This document shows, in pieces, positions 37,732 to 48,500 of a stretch of DNA of 64,000 nucleotides. Within the stretch, counting starts at the first letter, position 1, and each line of letters opens with the position of its first letter. The notes below the pieces were generated by a model. It saw only the letters and a program-made list of their open reading frames with translations, ran no database searches and was not told where the DNA came from. The position numbers and the translations under genes are program-made. Source of the DNA: Prochlorococcus sp. AG-315-I14 (GTDB taxonomy: Bacteria > Cyanobacteriota > Cyanobacteriia > PCC-6307 > Cyanobiaceae); the NCBI GenBank assembly GCA_003283665.1, contig QBWF01000001.1, forward strand, positions 1 to 64,000, given 5' to 3'.

Positions 37732-39738
37732 CTAACCTCCGATCACTCCAAAAAGAGCGACTAAAGCAATTACTCCTCCAAAAACAATCAATGCATAAAA
37801 CTGAGCTCTACCAGTCTCAAGATATTTAAGGCCTTCTCCACTTCCAAGTGTCAATAAACCAGTTAGGTTGACAACTCCATCAACGACCTTTGCATCAACT
37901 TCTAATACTTCTCTTGCAAGCTTTCTACTACCGTTTACAAAAATTTTCTCATTCAAATCATCTAAATACCATTTATTAACAAGAAAGGAGTTAATTTTGG
38001 GATATCTATTGGACAAGGTGCGGCCAAGATCAAGCCTTTTCAGGTAATAAGTTAAAACAGCTAACAAAATTCCTACTGAAGAAATTGATACTGAGGCAAT
38101 TGCAAGTGGTAAAAATTCTCCCCAACTAAATTTCTCTGCTATTTCCATAGCTTCTTCAGGATCAAGTAAATTTGCAAAGATACTTCTCCAAGGAACACCA
38201 AGAAAACCAATAAAGACAGATGGAATTGCTAAGACTGCCAACGGTAATGTCATAGGCCATGAAGATTCATGTATGGATCCAGTTTCATGATCTTCATGCT
38301 CTTCATCTCTTTCTTTACCAGCAATAGAAAGTAAAGAAAGCTGCATTTCTTTGTCCTCCCCTCTGAATTCGCCCTCAAAAGTTAGAAAATAAAGCCTAAA
38401 CATGTAAAAAGCTGTCATACCTGCAGTCAAAAAGCCAATAAACCAAAGAATTGGGAAACTATTAAAGGCTTGCCCAAGTATTTCATCTTTACTCCAAAAC
38501 CCAGCAAGAGGTGGAATTCCACTAATCGCAATACAACCAACTAAAAAAGTAATAGCCGTAATAGGCATTTTCTTTCTAAGCCCGCCCATCAGACGCATAT
38601 CCTGGGCAAGAATAGGTTCATGTCCAACAACCTCTTCCATAGCATGAATAACTGATCCTGATCCGAGAAATAGCATCGCTTTAAAAAAGGCATGTGTCAC
38701 AAGGTGGAACATTCCAGCAACTGGAGCACCACAACCCATTGCGAGCATCATGTAACCAAGTTGAGAAACTGTGCTGTAAGCCAATCCCTTTTTTAAATCC
38801 ATTTGCGTTAAAGCAATTGATGCGCCTAAAAAACAAGTAATAGTTCCAACTATTGCAATAACTAATCCTACAAATGGGAATTGACTATATAAAGGGTCCA
38901 GCCTTGCAACTAAAAAGACTCCAGCGGCAACCATGGTTGCCGCATGTATAAGAGCAGAGATAGGAGTAGGACCCTCCATAGCATCAGGCAACCAAACATG
39001 AAGAGGGAATTGTGCTGACTTTGCCATAGGTCCCATAAAGACAAGTAAGCAAAGAGTCAAAGCAGCCCATAAGGGAACATTGCCATTACTAACTGCTAGT
39101 GATAATCCTTCAGCTATTTCATGAAAGTCAAAACTTCCTGTTGCCCAAAAAAGACCAAGAATTCCAAGCAGCAATCCAAAGTCCCCTACACGATTAACGA
39201 CAAAAGCCTTCTGGGCTGCGTGAGCAGCTCCATCTCTGTCATACCAAAAACCAACAAGCAAATATGAACACATGCCTACTAATTCCCAAAACACATATAT
39301 TTCAAGCAGATTTGGACTAACTATTAGTCCAAGCATTGAACTACTAAATAACGCTAAATAAGTAAAAAAACGAACATAGCCAGGGTCATGAGCCATATAG
39401 CCATGGGAGTAAATCATTACCAAAAAAGCAATTGTCGTAACAAGTGCGAGCATTACCGCAGCTAGCGGATCAATGACATATCCCATTGGCAAGACAAATG
39501 AACCCGCATTTGCCCATATAAATAAATGTTCCACAGGGGGCGAACCTGATAATTGCTCAGCCAATACGGCATAACTGATAGCAGCAGAAGCGCCAACCGA
39601 AGTCAAAAGGATTATCGCAACGGGTTTTCTTGATCGATTGAAAACATCATTGAAACTAATCAACCCCAAACCAATCAAGACTGCTCCGCAAAGAGGCAGG
39701 AGTGGAATTAACCACGCAAATTCAGCAGCCGAATTCAT
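37732..39738 (-). CDS. ndhF: NAD(P)H-quinone oxidoreductase chain 5
   Basis: NdhF is the distal antiporter-like subunit of NDH-1 (NuoL type), 668 residues with about 15-16 membrane segments and the long lateral helix expected near the C-terminus. Visible are YVFWELVGMCSYLLVGFWYDRDGAAHAAQKAFVVNRVGDFGLLLG, LHVWLPDAMEGPTPISALIHAATMVAAGVFL and LTQMDLKKGLAYSTVSQLGYMM. An acidic insert (DEEHEDHE) lies around residue 480. It is followed by ndhD after about 140 bp on the same strand. Confidence 0.96.
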   Translation of the reverse strand: MNSAAEFAWLIPLLPLCGAVLIGLGLISFNDVFNRSRKPVAIILLTSVGASAAISYAVLAEQLSGSPPVEHLFIWANAGSFVLPMGYVIDPLAAVMLALVTTIAFLVMIYSHGYMAHDPGYVRFFTYLALFSSSMLGLIVSPNLLEIYVFWELVGMCSYLLVGFWYDRDGAAHAAQKAFVVNRVGDFGLLLGILGLFWATGSFDFHEIAEGLSLAVSNGNVPLWAALTLCLLVFMGPMAKSAQFPLHVWLPDAMEGPTPISALIHAATMVAAGVFLVARLDPLYSQFPFVGLVIAIVGTITCFLGASIALTQMDLKKGLAYSTVSQLGYMMLAMGCGAPVAGMFHLVTHAFFKAMLFLGSGSVIHAMEEVVGHEPILAQDMRLMGGLRKKMPITAITFLVGCIAISGIPPLAGFWSKDEILGQAFNSFPILWFIGFLTAGMTAFYMFRLYFLTFEGEFRGEDKEMQLSLLSIAGKERDEEHEDHETGSIHESSWPMTLPLAVLAIPSVFIGFLGVPWRSIFANLLDPEEAMEIAEKFSWGEFLPLAIASVSISSVGILLAVLTYYLKRLDLGRTLSNRYPKINSFLVNKWYLDDLNEKIFVNGSRKLAREVLEVDAKVVDGVVNLTGLLTLGSGEGLKYLETGRAQFYALIVFGGVIALVALFGVIGG

Positions 39739-39763
39739 CCAGCGAAAACATATTTATAAAAGC

Positions 39764-40510
39764 TTAGGCGGTTCTTCCAATCAATTCTGTTAAATCAAAA
39801 GAGATAAATGCCTCAGCCCCTGCAGAAATAAATCTATGAGACCACCAGAAAAAAAGCACAGCAATAAGAATTCCCATTTGAGAAGGTCTTAAAAATTCTT
39901 TTATCTGCAATTTTTGTCGTCCATCCAACACAGCAAGAAATGGGAAAACAGAGGTTTTTCTTTTTACCTCTTCAAATTTCTCTCCAAATTTATTCTTAAG
40001 TCTTCTATCTCCATGCCAAATTGCAAATAAATGATGTGCAATCAATCCTAAACAAGTGATCAATGTAAAACTTGTTCCTATCCAAAGAAAATGGGCAAAA
40101 CACCAAATAATTTGTCCAATAGCCTGTGGATGGCGAGTTATTCTAATTATCCCTGAGGCATAAAGCCTAACTTGAGGTTTAAGAACAGCAGGGATCTCTA
40201 GCAGGTTATAAGTAGCGGGATATAAGAACAAAAAACTTATAGCACTTAGGATCCAAACGATCAGAATTAGTTCTGAAGAACTCTGGAAATTCCAAAACCT
40301 AATTCCATCGTAACGGTGTGAAATAAAATAACCGACTAAAATGACAGCAGATGGAATACTGACAAAGGCAAAAATCAATCTCCATGCTCTGGCCCCAATA
40401 TAACTCTCTGCTTTAACTCTTAAAGCCGCACCACCACTATGAATCAATGCAAAGCCTAGCAAAAGCAAGATCATCACAAAACTTGAATGGTGAGTATTTG
40501 AAGAGAACAT
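39764..40510 (-). CDS. NnrU-family membrane protein, likely 15-cis-zeta-carotene isomerase (Z-ISO)
   Basis: The 248-residue protein has about six membrane segments and NnrU-family features: LLGFALIHSGGAALR, a YDGIRFWNFQ loop, ITRHPQAIGQIIWCFAHFLWIG and HHLFAIWHGDRRLKNKFGE, with the histidines expected for haem binding. The plant and cyanobacterial members near this type are Z-ISO, which isomerises the 15-cis bond of zeta-carotene. crtP and crtB lie 2-5 kb away, consistent with carotenoid work. Z-ISO activity is inferred from family and context only. Confidence 0.72.
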   Translation of the reverse strand: MFSSNTHHSSFVMILLLLGFALIHSGGAALRVKAESYIGARAWRLIFAFVSIPSAVILVGYFISHRYDGIRFWNFQSSSELILIVWILSAISFLFLYPATYNLLEIPAVLKPQVRLYASGIIRITRHPQAIGQIIWCFAHFLWIGTSFTLITCLGLIAHHLFAIWHGDRRLKNKFGEKFEEVKRKTSVFPFLAVLDGRQKLQIKEFLRPSQMGILIAVLFFWWSHRFISAGAEAFISFDLTELIGRTA

Positions 40511-40542
40511 TAGCTTTGGAAAATCTTCTTGAAAAATTATTA

Positions 40543-40557
40543 GATCCTTACGGGATC
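40543..40557. promoter_or_regulatory. small inverted repeat upstream of rbcR
   Basis: GATCC-TTACG-GGATC sits in the 109-bp region between the divergent Z-ISO and LysR genes, 63 bp before the LysR start. LysR proteins often bind short dyads in their own divergent promoter. The match is only 5 bp per arm and may be chance. Confidence 0.25.
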
Positions 40558-40619
40558 AACAGTTAGAGGTGTTTCTTTACTAAATTTTATGTTTAATTCT
40601 GCAATGAAGGCCAGCTAAA

Positions 40620-41579
40620 ATGGCTGAAATACCCTTCACTCTTGACCAACTTCGCATCCTCAAAGCAATTGTTGAGGAGGGAAGCTTTAAAAAAGCTGCA
40701 GACAGTCTTTTCGTAACACAGCCTGCAGTGAGTCTTCAAGTGCAAAATCTTGAAAAACAATTAGAAATTGCCATTTTTGATAGAGGAGGAAGAAAAGCTC
40801 AATTAACAGAAGCTGGAAAACTTCTATTGAATTATTGTGAAAGAATTTTAGGCCAATGCCAAGAGACCTGCAAAGCAATAGAGGACCTTAATAATCTTAA
40901 AGGAGGGTCTCTAATCGTTGGAGCAAGTCAAACAACAGGTACATATCTAATGCCAAGAATGATTGGACTTTTCCGACAAAAGTATCCAGATGTTGCAGTC
41001 CAACTTCAAGTTCACAGCACTCGAAGAACAGGGTGGAACGTTGCAAATGGGCATATTGATTTAGCAATTATTGGAGGTCAACTTCCAATTGAATTAAACG
41101 AATTACTAGAAGTAATTCCTTTTTCAACTGATGAATTAGCTCTAGTACTACCAATTAAGCATCCCTTAGCAAAGCTAAAAGAGTTATCTAAAAAAGATTT
41201 ATACCGATTAGGTTTTGTAACCTTGGACACCCAGTCAACAACCCGAAAAGTTTTAGACCAACTTCTATCTTCATCAGGACTAGAAGTTTCAAGACTTCGA
41301 ATCGAAATGGAATTAAATTCTCTGGAAGCTATTAAAAATGCCGTTCAATCAGGCTTAGGAGCTGCGTTCCTTCCAGTAGTATCAATTGAAAGAGAACTTG
41401 TAGCTGGAACAATTCATAAACCACTGGTTGTAGATTTAGAAGTAAAAAGGGAACTAAAAGTTATTACAAATCCAAGTAGATACTCTTCAAGAGCCTCAGA
41501 AGCATTTACTGATGACATTTTACCTTTATTTGCTAGTTCCTTATCACCTTTAAGAACTAAAAAAGTTAAAACTGAATAG
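40620..41579 (+). CDS. rbcR: LysR-family regulator, RbcR/Ycf30 type
   Basis: This 319-residue LysR regulator has an N-terminal winged HTH ([40 protein letters not shown]) and a C-terminal effector domain with [23 protein letters not shown] and [21 protein letters not shown]. The latter stretch is highly typical of RbcR/Ycf30, the regulator of Rubisco and carbon-fixation genes, with metabolites such as RuBP or NADPH as coeffectors in related proteins. It overlaps the convergent DUF3172 gene by 14 bp and is divergent from the Z-ISO gene. Confidence 0.88.
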   Translation: MAEIPFTLDQLRILKAIVEEGSFKKAADSLFVTQPAVSLQVQNLEKQLEIAIFDRGGRKAQLTEAGKLLLNYCERILGQCQETCKAIEDLNNLKGGSLIVGASQTTGTYLMPRMIGLFRQKYPDVAVQLQVHSTRRTGWNVANGHIDLAIIGGQLPIELNELLEVIPFSTDELALVLPIKHPLAKLKELSKKDLYRLGFVTLDTQSTTRKVLDQLLSSSGLEVSRLRIEMELNSLEAIKNAVQSGLGAAFLPVVSIERELVAGTIHKPLVVDLEVKRELKVITNPSRYSSRASEAFTDDILPLFASSLSPLRTKKVKTE

Positions 41580-42225
41580 CTTCCTGGCTCACTCCAGTTG
41601 CATCTTCTTCAGCACCTTTAATTATAAATTTATTTTCATTCACATCTGCTTGATAGACGCATCTAACACTAGGACTATCACGAATAGAACCGATGTAAGC
41701 AAATGTATTCATACGCTGCTTACATTCTCTAACATCTTCATTTGTAATAGCTCCTTGTTTTTGTAACACAGTCCAATTCTCCCTTCTAATAACACATCCC
41801 GGCTGTAGAGCTGGTTGTGTGACAAAGCTAGTTGAGGGATTCAAAGTGGTATACATTTCAACATCAATTACGAAAGCACTTGCCCCCCATTGTCTACAAA
41901 ATTCTGGATCTGGAACTGCCATATCCAACTGTTGCTGACTTGCAATATTTCCCTTACCTCCTTGTGTTGTACTCGTAATAGCACTTCCTATGCCAACACC
42001 CAGGACCAAGACACCTGCCAATACAGAAATTGATTGAGAATTAATTTTTATCCCTCCCCCTCCACCAGGGGGACCTGAAGAATTAAATCTATTCTCTCTA
42101 GGTGGATAATTCTCTTTAAAATTAGAATTCCTTCTAGAAGAATCAAATCTATTATCTTCTTTCCTTCTCGCTAGGTTAGATCTACGACGAGAAGATGGAC
42201 GCCGATTAGATGGACCCTGAGTCAT
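41566..42225 (-). CDS. DUF3172 protein
   Basis: The 219-residue cyanobacterial protein has an N-terminal tail of about 60 residues rich in arginine, serine and asparagine, a [12 protein letters not shown] stretch, one hydrophobic segment ([18 protein letters not shown]), and a C-terminal domain with [25 protein letters not shown] and cysteines that could form disulfides. This is the DUF3172 layout. The function is unknown. Its ATG overlaps the ndhM stop, so it is probably translated with ndhM. Confidence 0.85.
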   Translation of the reverse strand: MTQGPSNRRPSSRRRSNLARRKEDNRFDSSRRNSNFKENYPPRENRFNSSGPPGGGGGIKINSQSISVLAGVLVLGVGIGSAITSTTQGGKGNIASQQQLDMAVPDPEFCRQWGASAFVIDVEMYTTLNPSTSFVTQPALQPGCVIRRENWTVLQKQGAITNEDVRECKQRMNTFAYIGSIRDSPSVRCVYQADVNENKFIIKGAEEDATGVSQEAIQF

Positions 42226-42569
42226 AATAATTCTGGAGTTCGTGGCAATCCCATGGAATAATTCATTACTCGACTATCAGGATTATAAATAAGATCACCC
42301 TTTTGAAGCAGCTTTCGAATGAAGTCCTCAAGAGTAGAGCCGATTTTTCGTAAAGTGTAATCACTTAATTCTTTATTAACCTGTTGATCAACTAGCTCTT
42401 TGAATAAAGCTTGCACATTTTCAATAGATTGATCACTCCATATAAATTCATTGTCAGGATCAAGATCCAAGGTTAAATGTCCAGAATCTAATACCAAATC
42501 ATTATTTTCCAGGACAGCAGTGAATATTCGAACATGACGCGTAGTGCACTTGAGGATGGTATCGCTCAT
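42222..42569 (-). CDS. ndhM: NAD(P)H-quinone oxidoreductase subunit M
   Basis: NdhM is a peripheral-arm subunit specific to oxygenic phototroph NDH-1. The 115-residue protein has [42 protein letters not shown] and the C-terminal [21 protein letters not shown], all typical of NdhM. No membrane segment is seen. It is followed by the DUF3172 gene with a 4-bp overlap and is divergent from crtP. Confidence 0.95.
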   Translation of the reverse strand: MSDTILKCTTRHVRIFTAVLENNDLVLDSGHLTLDLDPDNEFIWSDQSIENVQALFKELVDQQVNKELSDYTLRKIGSTLEDFIRKLLQKGDLIYNPDSRVMNYSMGLPRTPELL

Positions 42570-42642
42570 GAATTAAAACCAACAATCCGAAATTTATACT
42601 GCAAATTTAACGTTTCTAGTCCTTGTTGGGTCTCTCTACTAA

Positions 42643-44067
<1,425 letters not shown>

Positions 44068-44140
44068 TGTATGACAGACACTTTTTAGTACTGCAAAAGT
44101 TCAAACAATTGCGGTCTATAAAACTTTCTAACTTTTAATT

Positions 44141-45079
44141 TTGTCTCAGCCTTCTGTGAATTTAGAAGATGCCTACGAGGCTTGTAGAAAAGAAACTGCC
44201 TTATGGGCCAAGACTTTCTATCTTGGAACAATGCTGTTGCCTCCTTCAAAACGTAAAGCCATTTGGGCTATTTATGTTTGGTGCCGGCGAACCGATGAAC
44301 TAATGGACAGCAGTGAAGCCCAACAAAAATCTAAAAATGAATTATCTGATCGCTTAAATCTATGGGAGAACAAAACAAAAAAAGTATTTGAAGGTAATGC
44401 TCAAGATGATCTTGATGCAGTGTTATTAGACACACTTAACAAATTCCCTCAATCAATTCAACCATATCTAGATATGATTGAAGGCCAAAGAATGGATTTG
44501 GATACAACAAGATACTCAACATTTAAGGAGTTGGAACTTTACTGCTATCGAGTAGCAGGAACAGTTGGTCTAATGACTCAAGGAGTAATTGGTATTGATA
44601 AAGCATATACATTTAATCCTAAAAAATTAACTCCAGACACTTCAAAAGCTGCAATTGCTTTAGGAATAGCCAATCAATTAACAAATATCCTTAGAGATGT
44701 GGGTGAAGATCGTGGCAGAGGTCGAATATATATTCCTCAAGAAGATTTAAAGAATTTTGGATATACCGAGGAAGATCTCATGGCAGGAAAAATAAATGAA
44801 AACTGGAAAGCATTAATGTCATTTCAATTGACTAGAGCCAGAGAATGGTTCCAAAAGTCAGAGGAAGGTATTAAATGGCTTTCAATAGACGCGAGATGGC
44901 CAATATGGACTTCTTTAAGACTCTATAGAGGAATACTTAACTCCATTGAAAACCTAGACTACGATGTTTTCAATAATCGTGCATATGTCAAAACTTGGGT
45001 AAAGGCGATTAATCTTCCTGTTTCTTACTTATTAACTATTAACGATGAAAAATATAAGTTAGGCGAATTATTTAAGTAA
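44141..45079 (+). CDS. crtB: phytoene synthase
   Basis: CrtB condenses two geranylgeranyl diphosphates to phytoene. The 312-residue protein has the two aspartate-rich motifs, RRTDELMD (Asp52 and Asp56) and NILRDVGEDRGRGRIYIP near 183, plus AKTFYLGTMLLP at the N-terminus. The start is TTG at 44141; a GTG five codons later is the alternative. The TTG may limit translation relative to crtP. It ends 5 bp from the convergent RRM gene. Confidence 0.96.
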   Translation: MSQPSVNLEDAYEACRKETALWAKTFYLGTMLLPPSKRKAIWAIYVWCRRTDELMDSSEAQQKSKNELSDRLNLWENKTKKVFEGNAQDDLDAVLLDTLNKFPQSIQPYLDMIEGQRMDLDTTRYSTFKELELYCYRVAGTVGLMTQGVIGIDKAYTFNPKKLTPDTSKAAIALGIANQLTNILRDVGEDRGRGRIYIPQEDLKNFGYTEEDLMAGKINENWKALMSFQLTRAREWFQKSEEGIKWLSIDARWPIWTSLRLYRGILNSIENLDYDVFNNRAYVKTWVKAINLPVSYLLTINDEKYKLGELFK

Positions 45080-45084
45080 AGAAT

Positions 45085-45519
45085 TTATACAGGAGTTTTT
45101 TGATCAGCTAAAAGATCTTTCAACTTAGACAGTTCACCTGCCCAGCGAGGGTCTGGAGCTTCTTTAATCGGAGCATCACTATGTACAATTTTCTTAACAT
45201 CTTTACGATTAGAAGCCTGAGAATTTGCATTAGAAGAACCGCCTCCTCTTCTAGATCCACCCGAATTGGAATCTTTACGTTCAGAACGTTCAACCCTTAA
45301 TTTATTGCCCTCAAAATCTTGGCCATTTAATTTTTCGATAATTTCATTCGCAACTTTTTCATCTTTAACATTTGCAAAACCAAATCCCCTACAAGCTTTA
45401 GTCTCTCTATCGAAAACAGCTTTAAACTTGATGCCATCTCCTATAGAAGTAAGTAGTGCTTCAAGTTCTTTGACTTTGAAATTCTGCGGCAAATTGCCGA
45501 TGTAAAGACGAACGCTCAT
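45085..45519 (-). CDS. RRM-type RNA-binding protein
   Basis: The 144-residue protein has one N-terminal RNA-recognition motif with RNP2 LYIGNLP and RNP1 CRGFGFANV (residues about 3-80). A glycine, serine and arginine-rich linker (SGGSRRGGGSSN) and a C-terminal polar segment DPRWAGELSKLKDLL follow. Cyanobacterial Rbp proteins of this type bind RNA during cold or light acclimation and in mRNA localisation. The extra C-terminal segment distinguishes it from the shortest Rbp proteins. The target is unknown. Confidence 0.9.
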   Translation of the reverse strand: MSVRLYIGNLPQNFKVKELEALLTSIGDGIKFKAVFDRETKACRGFGFANVKDEKVANEIIEKLNGQDFEGNKLRVERSERKDSNSGGSRRGGGSSNANSQASNRKDVKKIVHSDAPIKEAPDPRWAGELSKLKDLLADQKTPV

Positions 45520-45595
45520 GTAAATGAAAGGGGATAAAAAGTAAACGGCATACGGCCGGAATAAGTTGAAAGTAATTATATTTAAGTGTAGTTAA

Positions 45596-46801
45596 TCACA
45601 GAAAGGGGGGATTCTGTAGGGTCCAGTTTCTAGCAACCTCAAAAGCGTCCTCATTTGTAGACACTCGACCAAAAGCTTTTTCCTTTGCAAGGTGCCTCAT
45701 AAGATCCCCCAAGAGCGGTCCTGGGGAGATCCCTAAAGCCTTTTGGAGGTAACCGCCGTCCAAGGGAGAACGAGGGTAAAAAAGAGGATCTGAGATATCT
45801 TTCCAGCGTTTTAACCATTCATCTGCATAATTAGATTTCAGAAAGAACATAAAAGAAGGTATATCTTCGAGCAAATCAAGATGAAGTTGGAATCTTTCAT
45901 CCTCTGAGAAATCCTCCAAGCCAATTTTATTAATTTTACAAACCCAAAATCTAAGTTTCCTGCAACGTTTAATTTGACTTTTGCTAAAATTCAAATTTTC
46001 TAAACCTTGATCACTCAACAAACAAATCAATCTTGCTAAAGGTTTCCCAATAGATAACTCTTGAGGAAAATTATTTATTCCATCATCCTGTAAACCTATT
46101 GGCATGAAAAGCCTTTCTTTTACTTGCCATTCTTTAAGCAACTGGAGTTCCACAAAGGTTGTCCAAACTGATTTACCCCACTTTGAATGAATTATTTTTA
46201 AAATCTCAGTTTTTATCCTCTCAGGAGAAACAGTATTTAATGCACTTGAGTTGATCTTTAAAAAATTTCTAGTTTCTTTTTCTAAGCAAAAATTCAATTC
46301 ACACATTAAACGAAAACCACGCAAAATCCTTAGAGGGTCATCAATTAAATTCTTCTCACTAATTGCAACAATTGCGTGATTCATTAAATCATCTAAACCA
46401 CCAGTCGGATCAACTAATTTGGGCTCTTCTCCAAGCTTTAAAGCAATTGCATTAATTCTGAAATCACGCCTCCATAAATCATCTTCAAGTGTTGATCCAA
46501 TTTGCCCAGCGAAATCAAGTGTCCATCCATTAACGACTAAACGAGCGATGTCTCTTCCTTCATCAAGATTAATAAAAGTACCTTTAACTTTCAGAGATAA
46601 ATATTTAGTCAATTGAATTGCATTAACAGGGACAACAAAATCCAAATCAGGAAATTGATTCAACCGATTTAAGAGCCCATCTCTTACAGAACCTCCAACA
46701 AGTGCACTACCTGGCGGTAAATCAGCTATTCTGATAGGCCAACACTTCGGATTCAAAGTTTTCCAAAGTTTTTTTGATAGAAATGTCTTATTACTGCTCA
46801 A
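45596..46801 (-). CDS. CCA tRNA nucleotidyltransferase / poly(A) polymerase family
   Basis: The 401-residue protein has the class II nucleotidyltransferase core: GSALVGGSVRDGLL, the catalytic DLDFVV, DLWRRDFRINAIAL and DPLRILRGFRL. A helical C-terminal domain follows. It adds CCA to tRNA 3' ends or, in split systems, only part of it. The one tRNA gene in this window lacks an encoded CCA, so such an enzyme is needed. The start is TTG at 46801. A-adding versus CCA-adding activity cannot be read here. Confidence 0.87.
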   Translation of the reverse strand: MSSNKTFLSKKLWKTLNPKCWPIRIADLPPGSALVGGSVRDGLLNRLNQFPDLDFVVPVNAIQLTKYLSLKVKGTFINLDEGRDIARLVVNGWTLDFAGQIGSTLEDDLWRRDFRINAIALKLGEEPKLVDPTGGLDDLMNHAIVAISEKNLIDDPLRILRGFRLMCELNFCLEKETRNFLKINSSALNTVSPERIKTEILKIIHSKWGKSVWTTFVELQLLKEWQVKERLFMPIGLQDDGINNFPQELSIGKPLARLICLLSDQGLENLNFSKSQIKRCRKLRFWVCKINKIGLEDFSEDERFQLHLDLLEDIPSFMFFLKSNYADEWLKRWKDISDPLFYPRSPLDGGYLQKALGISPGPLLGDLMRHLAKEKAFGRVSTNEDAFEVARNWTLQNPPFL

Positions 46802-46830
46802 AACTATTAATAGAGAATTGGTAAATATCT

Positions 46831-47082
46831 ATGTGCATCTGTGTAAATTGTTCCTGGGTAGATCGATGCAAGACCTATTACGCTGTCGAGGAACAACATG
46901 GTGTTGAACACATTGCTCCAAAACCAGACTTTCAAGGAAATAATCCAAAAATTCATATAAATATTTTGGAAATGCCAAACCATGAAATAGGAATTGAATG
47001 GGATGTAAGAAGTTGCGAAAGTTTTCAAAATGATCAAGGGAAATGGAGCAGGCTTCGTCCAGGGGAAGTAATTCCTACATGA
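46831..47082 (+). CDS. ycf34: Ycf34 protein
   Basis: The 83-residue protein is Ycf34, conserved in cyanobacteria and red-algal plastids. It has MCICVNCSWVDRCKTYYAVE at the N-terminus, with four cysteines in a pattern reported to hold a Fe-S cluster, and EWDVRSCESF with a further cysteine. It is linked to photosynthetic electron transport in Synechocystis. Its stop overlaps the tsaB start (ATGA). It is divergent from the CCA enzyme gene with only 29 bp between start codons. Confidence 0.92.
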   Translation: MCICVNCSWVDRCKTYYAVEEQHGVEHIAPKPDFQGNNPKIHINILEMPNHEIGIEWDVRSCESFQNDQGKWSRLRPGEVIPT

Positions 47083-47753
47083 CAATCATAAATAATTCAT
47101 CTCAAATTTTTCATAATTCACCATCACAGTATTTACTAGCTTTACATAGTTGTTCAGAAACTTTTGGAATTGCACTTAAAAATATAAATAATCCTGACAC
47201 AAGTGGACAAAGTAAAACATTTAAACTTGGTCGTTCTTTATCAAATAAGTTATTTACTTGTATCGAGACAATATTACCAAAAGAAGATTGGAAAGAAATT
47301 GCTCGAATTTCTGTAGCGACAGGGCCAGGAGGTTTTACAACAACCAGGTTGAGCCTTGCAATGGCTCGGGCTATGTCTCAGCAGATAGGTTGTTCTTTAG
47401 ACTCAATAAGTTCATTTCACTTAATGGCATCAAGGCTTCATAAAGCTCTTAAAAATGAAGACAAATATGAACCTTTTTGGATAAAAAACCTATTGCCAAG
47501 AAGAGGAATTGTCGCTGGCAAATATAAACTAGATAATATTAAAAATAAATCAAATACTGGGGATTTTATAGAAATTACGCCTCCTAAACTATTTAAAACC
47601 AATATCTGCCTGAGTCCATCTGTTGATGCTAGAGATAATGTAAAGGAAGATATTATTAAACTTTTGGATCTTTCTTATTCTTCACATCTATCAGCAGTTA
47701 ATAATAGTTGGAAAAAAGTTTTACCCATTTATCCAACCTCTCCAGTCGAATAA
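47079..47753 (+). CDS. tsaB: tRNA threonylcarbamoyladenosine biosynthesis protein TsaB
   Basis: TsaB partners TsaD in making t6A37 of ANN-decoding tRNAs. From ATG 47079 the protein has 224 residues; the longer frame back to 47043 lies inside ycf34. Family features are YLLALHSCSETFGIAL, the segment VATGPGGFTTTRLSLAMARAMSQQIGC, and a less conserved C-terminal half. The N-terminus has about 15 extra residues. It overlaps ycf34 by four bases. Confidence 0.85.
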   Translation: MTIINNSSQIFHNSPSQYLLALHSCSETFGIALKNINNPDTSGQSKTFKLGRSLSNKLFTCIETILPKEDWKEIARISVATGPGGFTTTRLSLAMARAMSQQIGCSLDSISSFHLMASRLHKALKNEDKYEPFWIKNLLPRRGIVAGKYKLDNIKNKSNTGDFIEITPPKLFKTNICLSPSVDARDNVKEDIIKLLDLSYSSHLSAVNNSWKKVLPIYPTSPVE

Positions 47754-47794
47754 TAAAATCCCCTATTTTTAGTAAACATATCTTGTCTTTAGTA

Positions 47795-47821
47795 GAGTGA
47801 AATATAGATCTAATTTCACTC
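47795..47821. terminator. 9-bp hairpin between convergent tsaB and plsC
   Basis: GAGTGAAAT (47795-47803) and ATTTCACTC (47813-47821) form a perfect stem around the palindromic loop ATAGATCTA. The arm reaches into the plsC stop codon. It lies between two convergent genes and could serve both strands. No long T-run follows on either side. Confidence 0.45.
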
Positions 47822-48500
47822 AACTATTTATTAATCCTTTTTCTAACATTGAATTTATAACTGATTGAATTTCATTGGTAGTTGCTAATAAACTTTCTCT
47901 TTTCTTACTTGAAGGAGGGCTGATTAATTTACCAACTCTCAAATGAATAGGTACTAATCTTAGAAATCTTGAACCTTTTGGAAACGCTCGATGGCTATTA
48001 ACTATTGCGACTGGAAGGATAGGACATCCAGTCCTGGCCGATAAAAGTGCCGCTCCTGCCTTTGGATCATTGACTCTTCCATTTTCTTGCCTAGTCCCGT
48101 CCAAAAAAACTCCAGTAGCCCAGCCTTGAGTCAAGCGATTGGAAGCTGTTCTAATTGCCTCTCTATCTCCAGAACCTCTGCTGACAGGGTAAGCTCCGCA
48201 AGCAGAAATCACTGAGGACAATATTGGTATTTTAAATAATTCTGCTTTAGCCATGAAAGCTACCGGTCGTCTTAATGCATGACCAAGAATCGGTGGGTCA
48301 AGATGAGAACCATGATTAGAGACCACTACGACTCCACCTGTTTTTGGTAAATTTGAAATCCCTATAATTTTCCCTCTAAATACAATTCGAAAAATAGGGA
48401 AAGCAAACAAGTAACTTACAGACGCATAAACCAAGCTTTGACGAGGATAAGTGATGTTTTTTAACGCCCCAGACTCAGGAATTAATCCCCTCAAAATCAA
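47820..48500 (-). CDS. plsC: 1-acyl-sn-glycerol-3-phosphate acyltransferase
   Basis: PlsC acylates lysophosphatidate to phosphatidate in membrane lipid synthesis. The 226-residue protein has the HX4D motif as NHGSHLD (His63, Asp68), FMAKAELFKIP, VFLDGTRQENGR (the EGTR-like glycerol phosphate motif, here DGTR) and GCPILPVAI. A hydrophobic N-terminal region suggests membrane association. The start is TTG at 48500, overlapping the fabD stop as TTGA. Confidence 0.9.
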   Translation of the reverse strand: MILRGLIPESGALKNITYPRQSLVYASVSYLFAFPIFRIVFRGKIIGISNLPKTGGVVVVSNHGSHLDPPILGHALRRPVAFMAKAELFKIPILSSVISACGAYPVSRGSGDREAIRTASNRLTQGWATGVFLDGTRQENGRVNDPKAGAALLSARTGCPILPVAIVNSHRAFPKGSRFLRLVPIHLRVGKLISPPSSKKRESLLATTNEIQSVINSMLEKGLINS

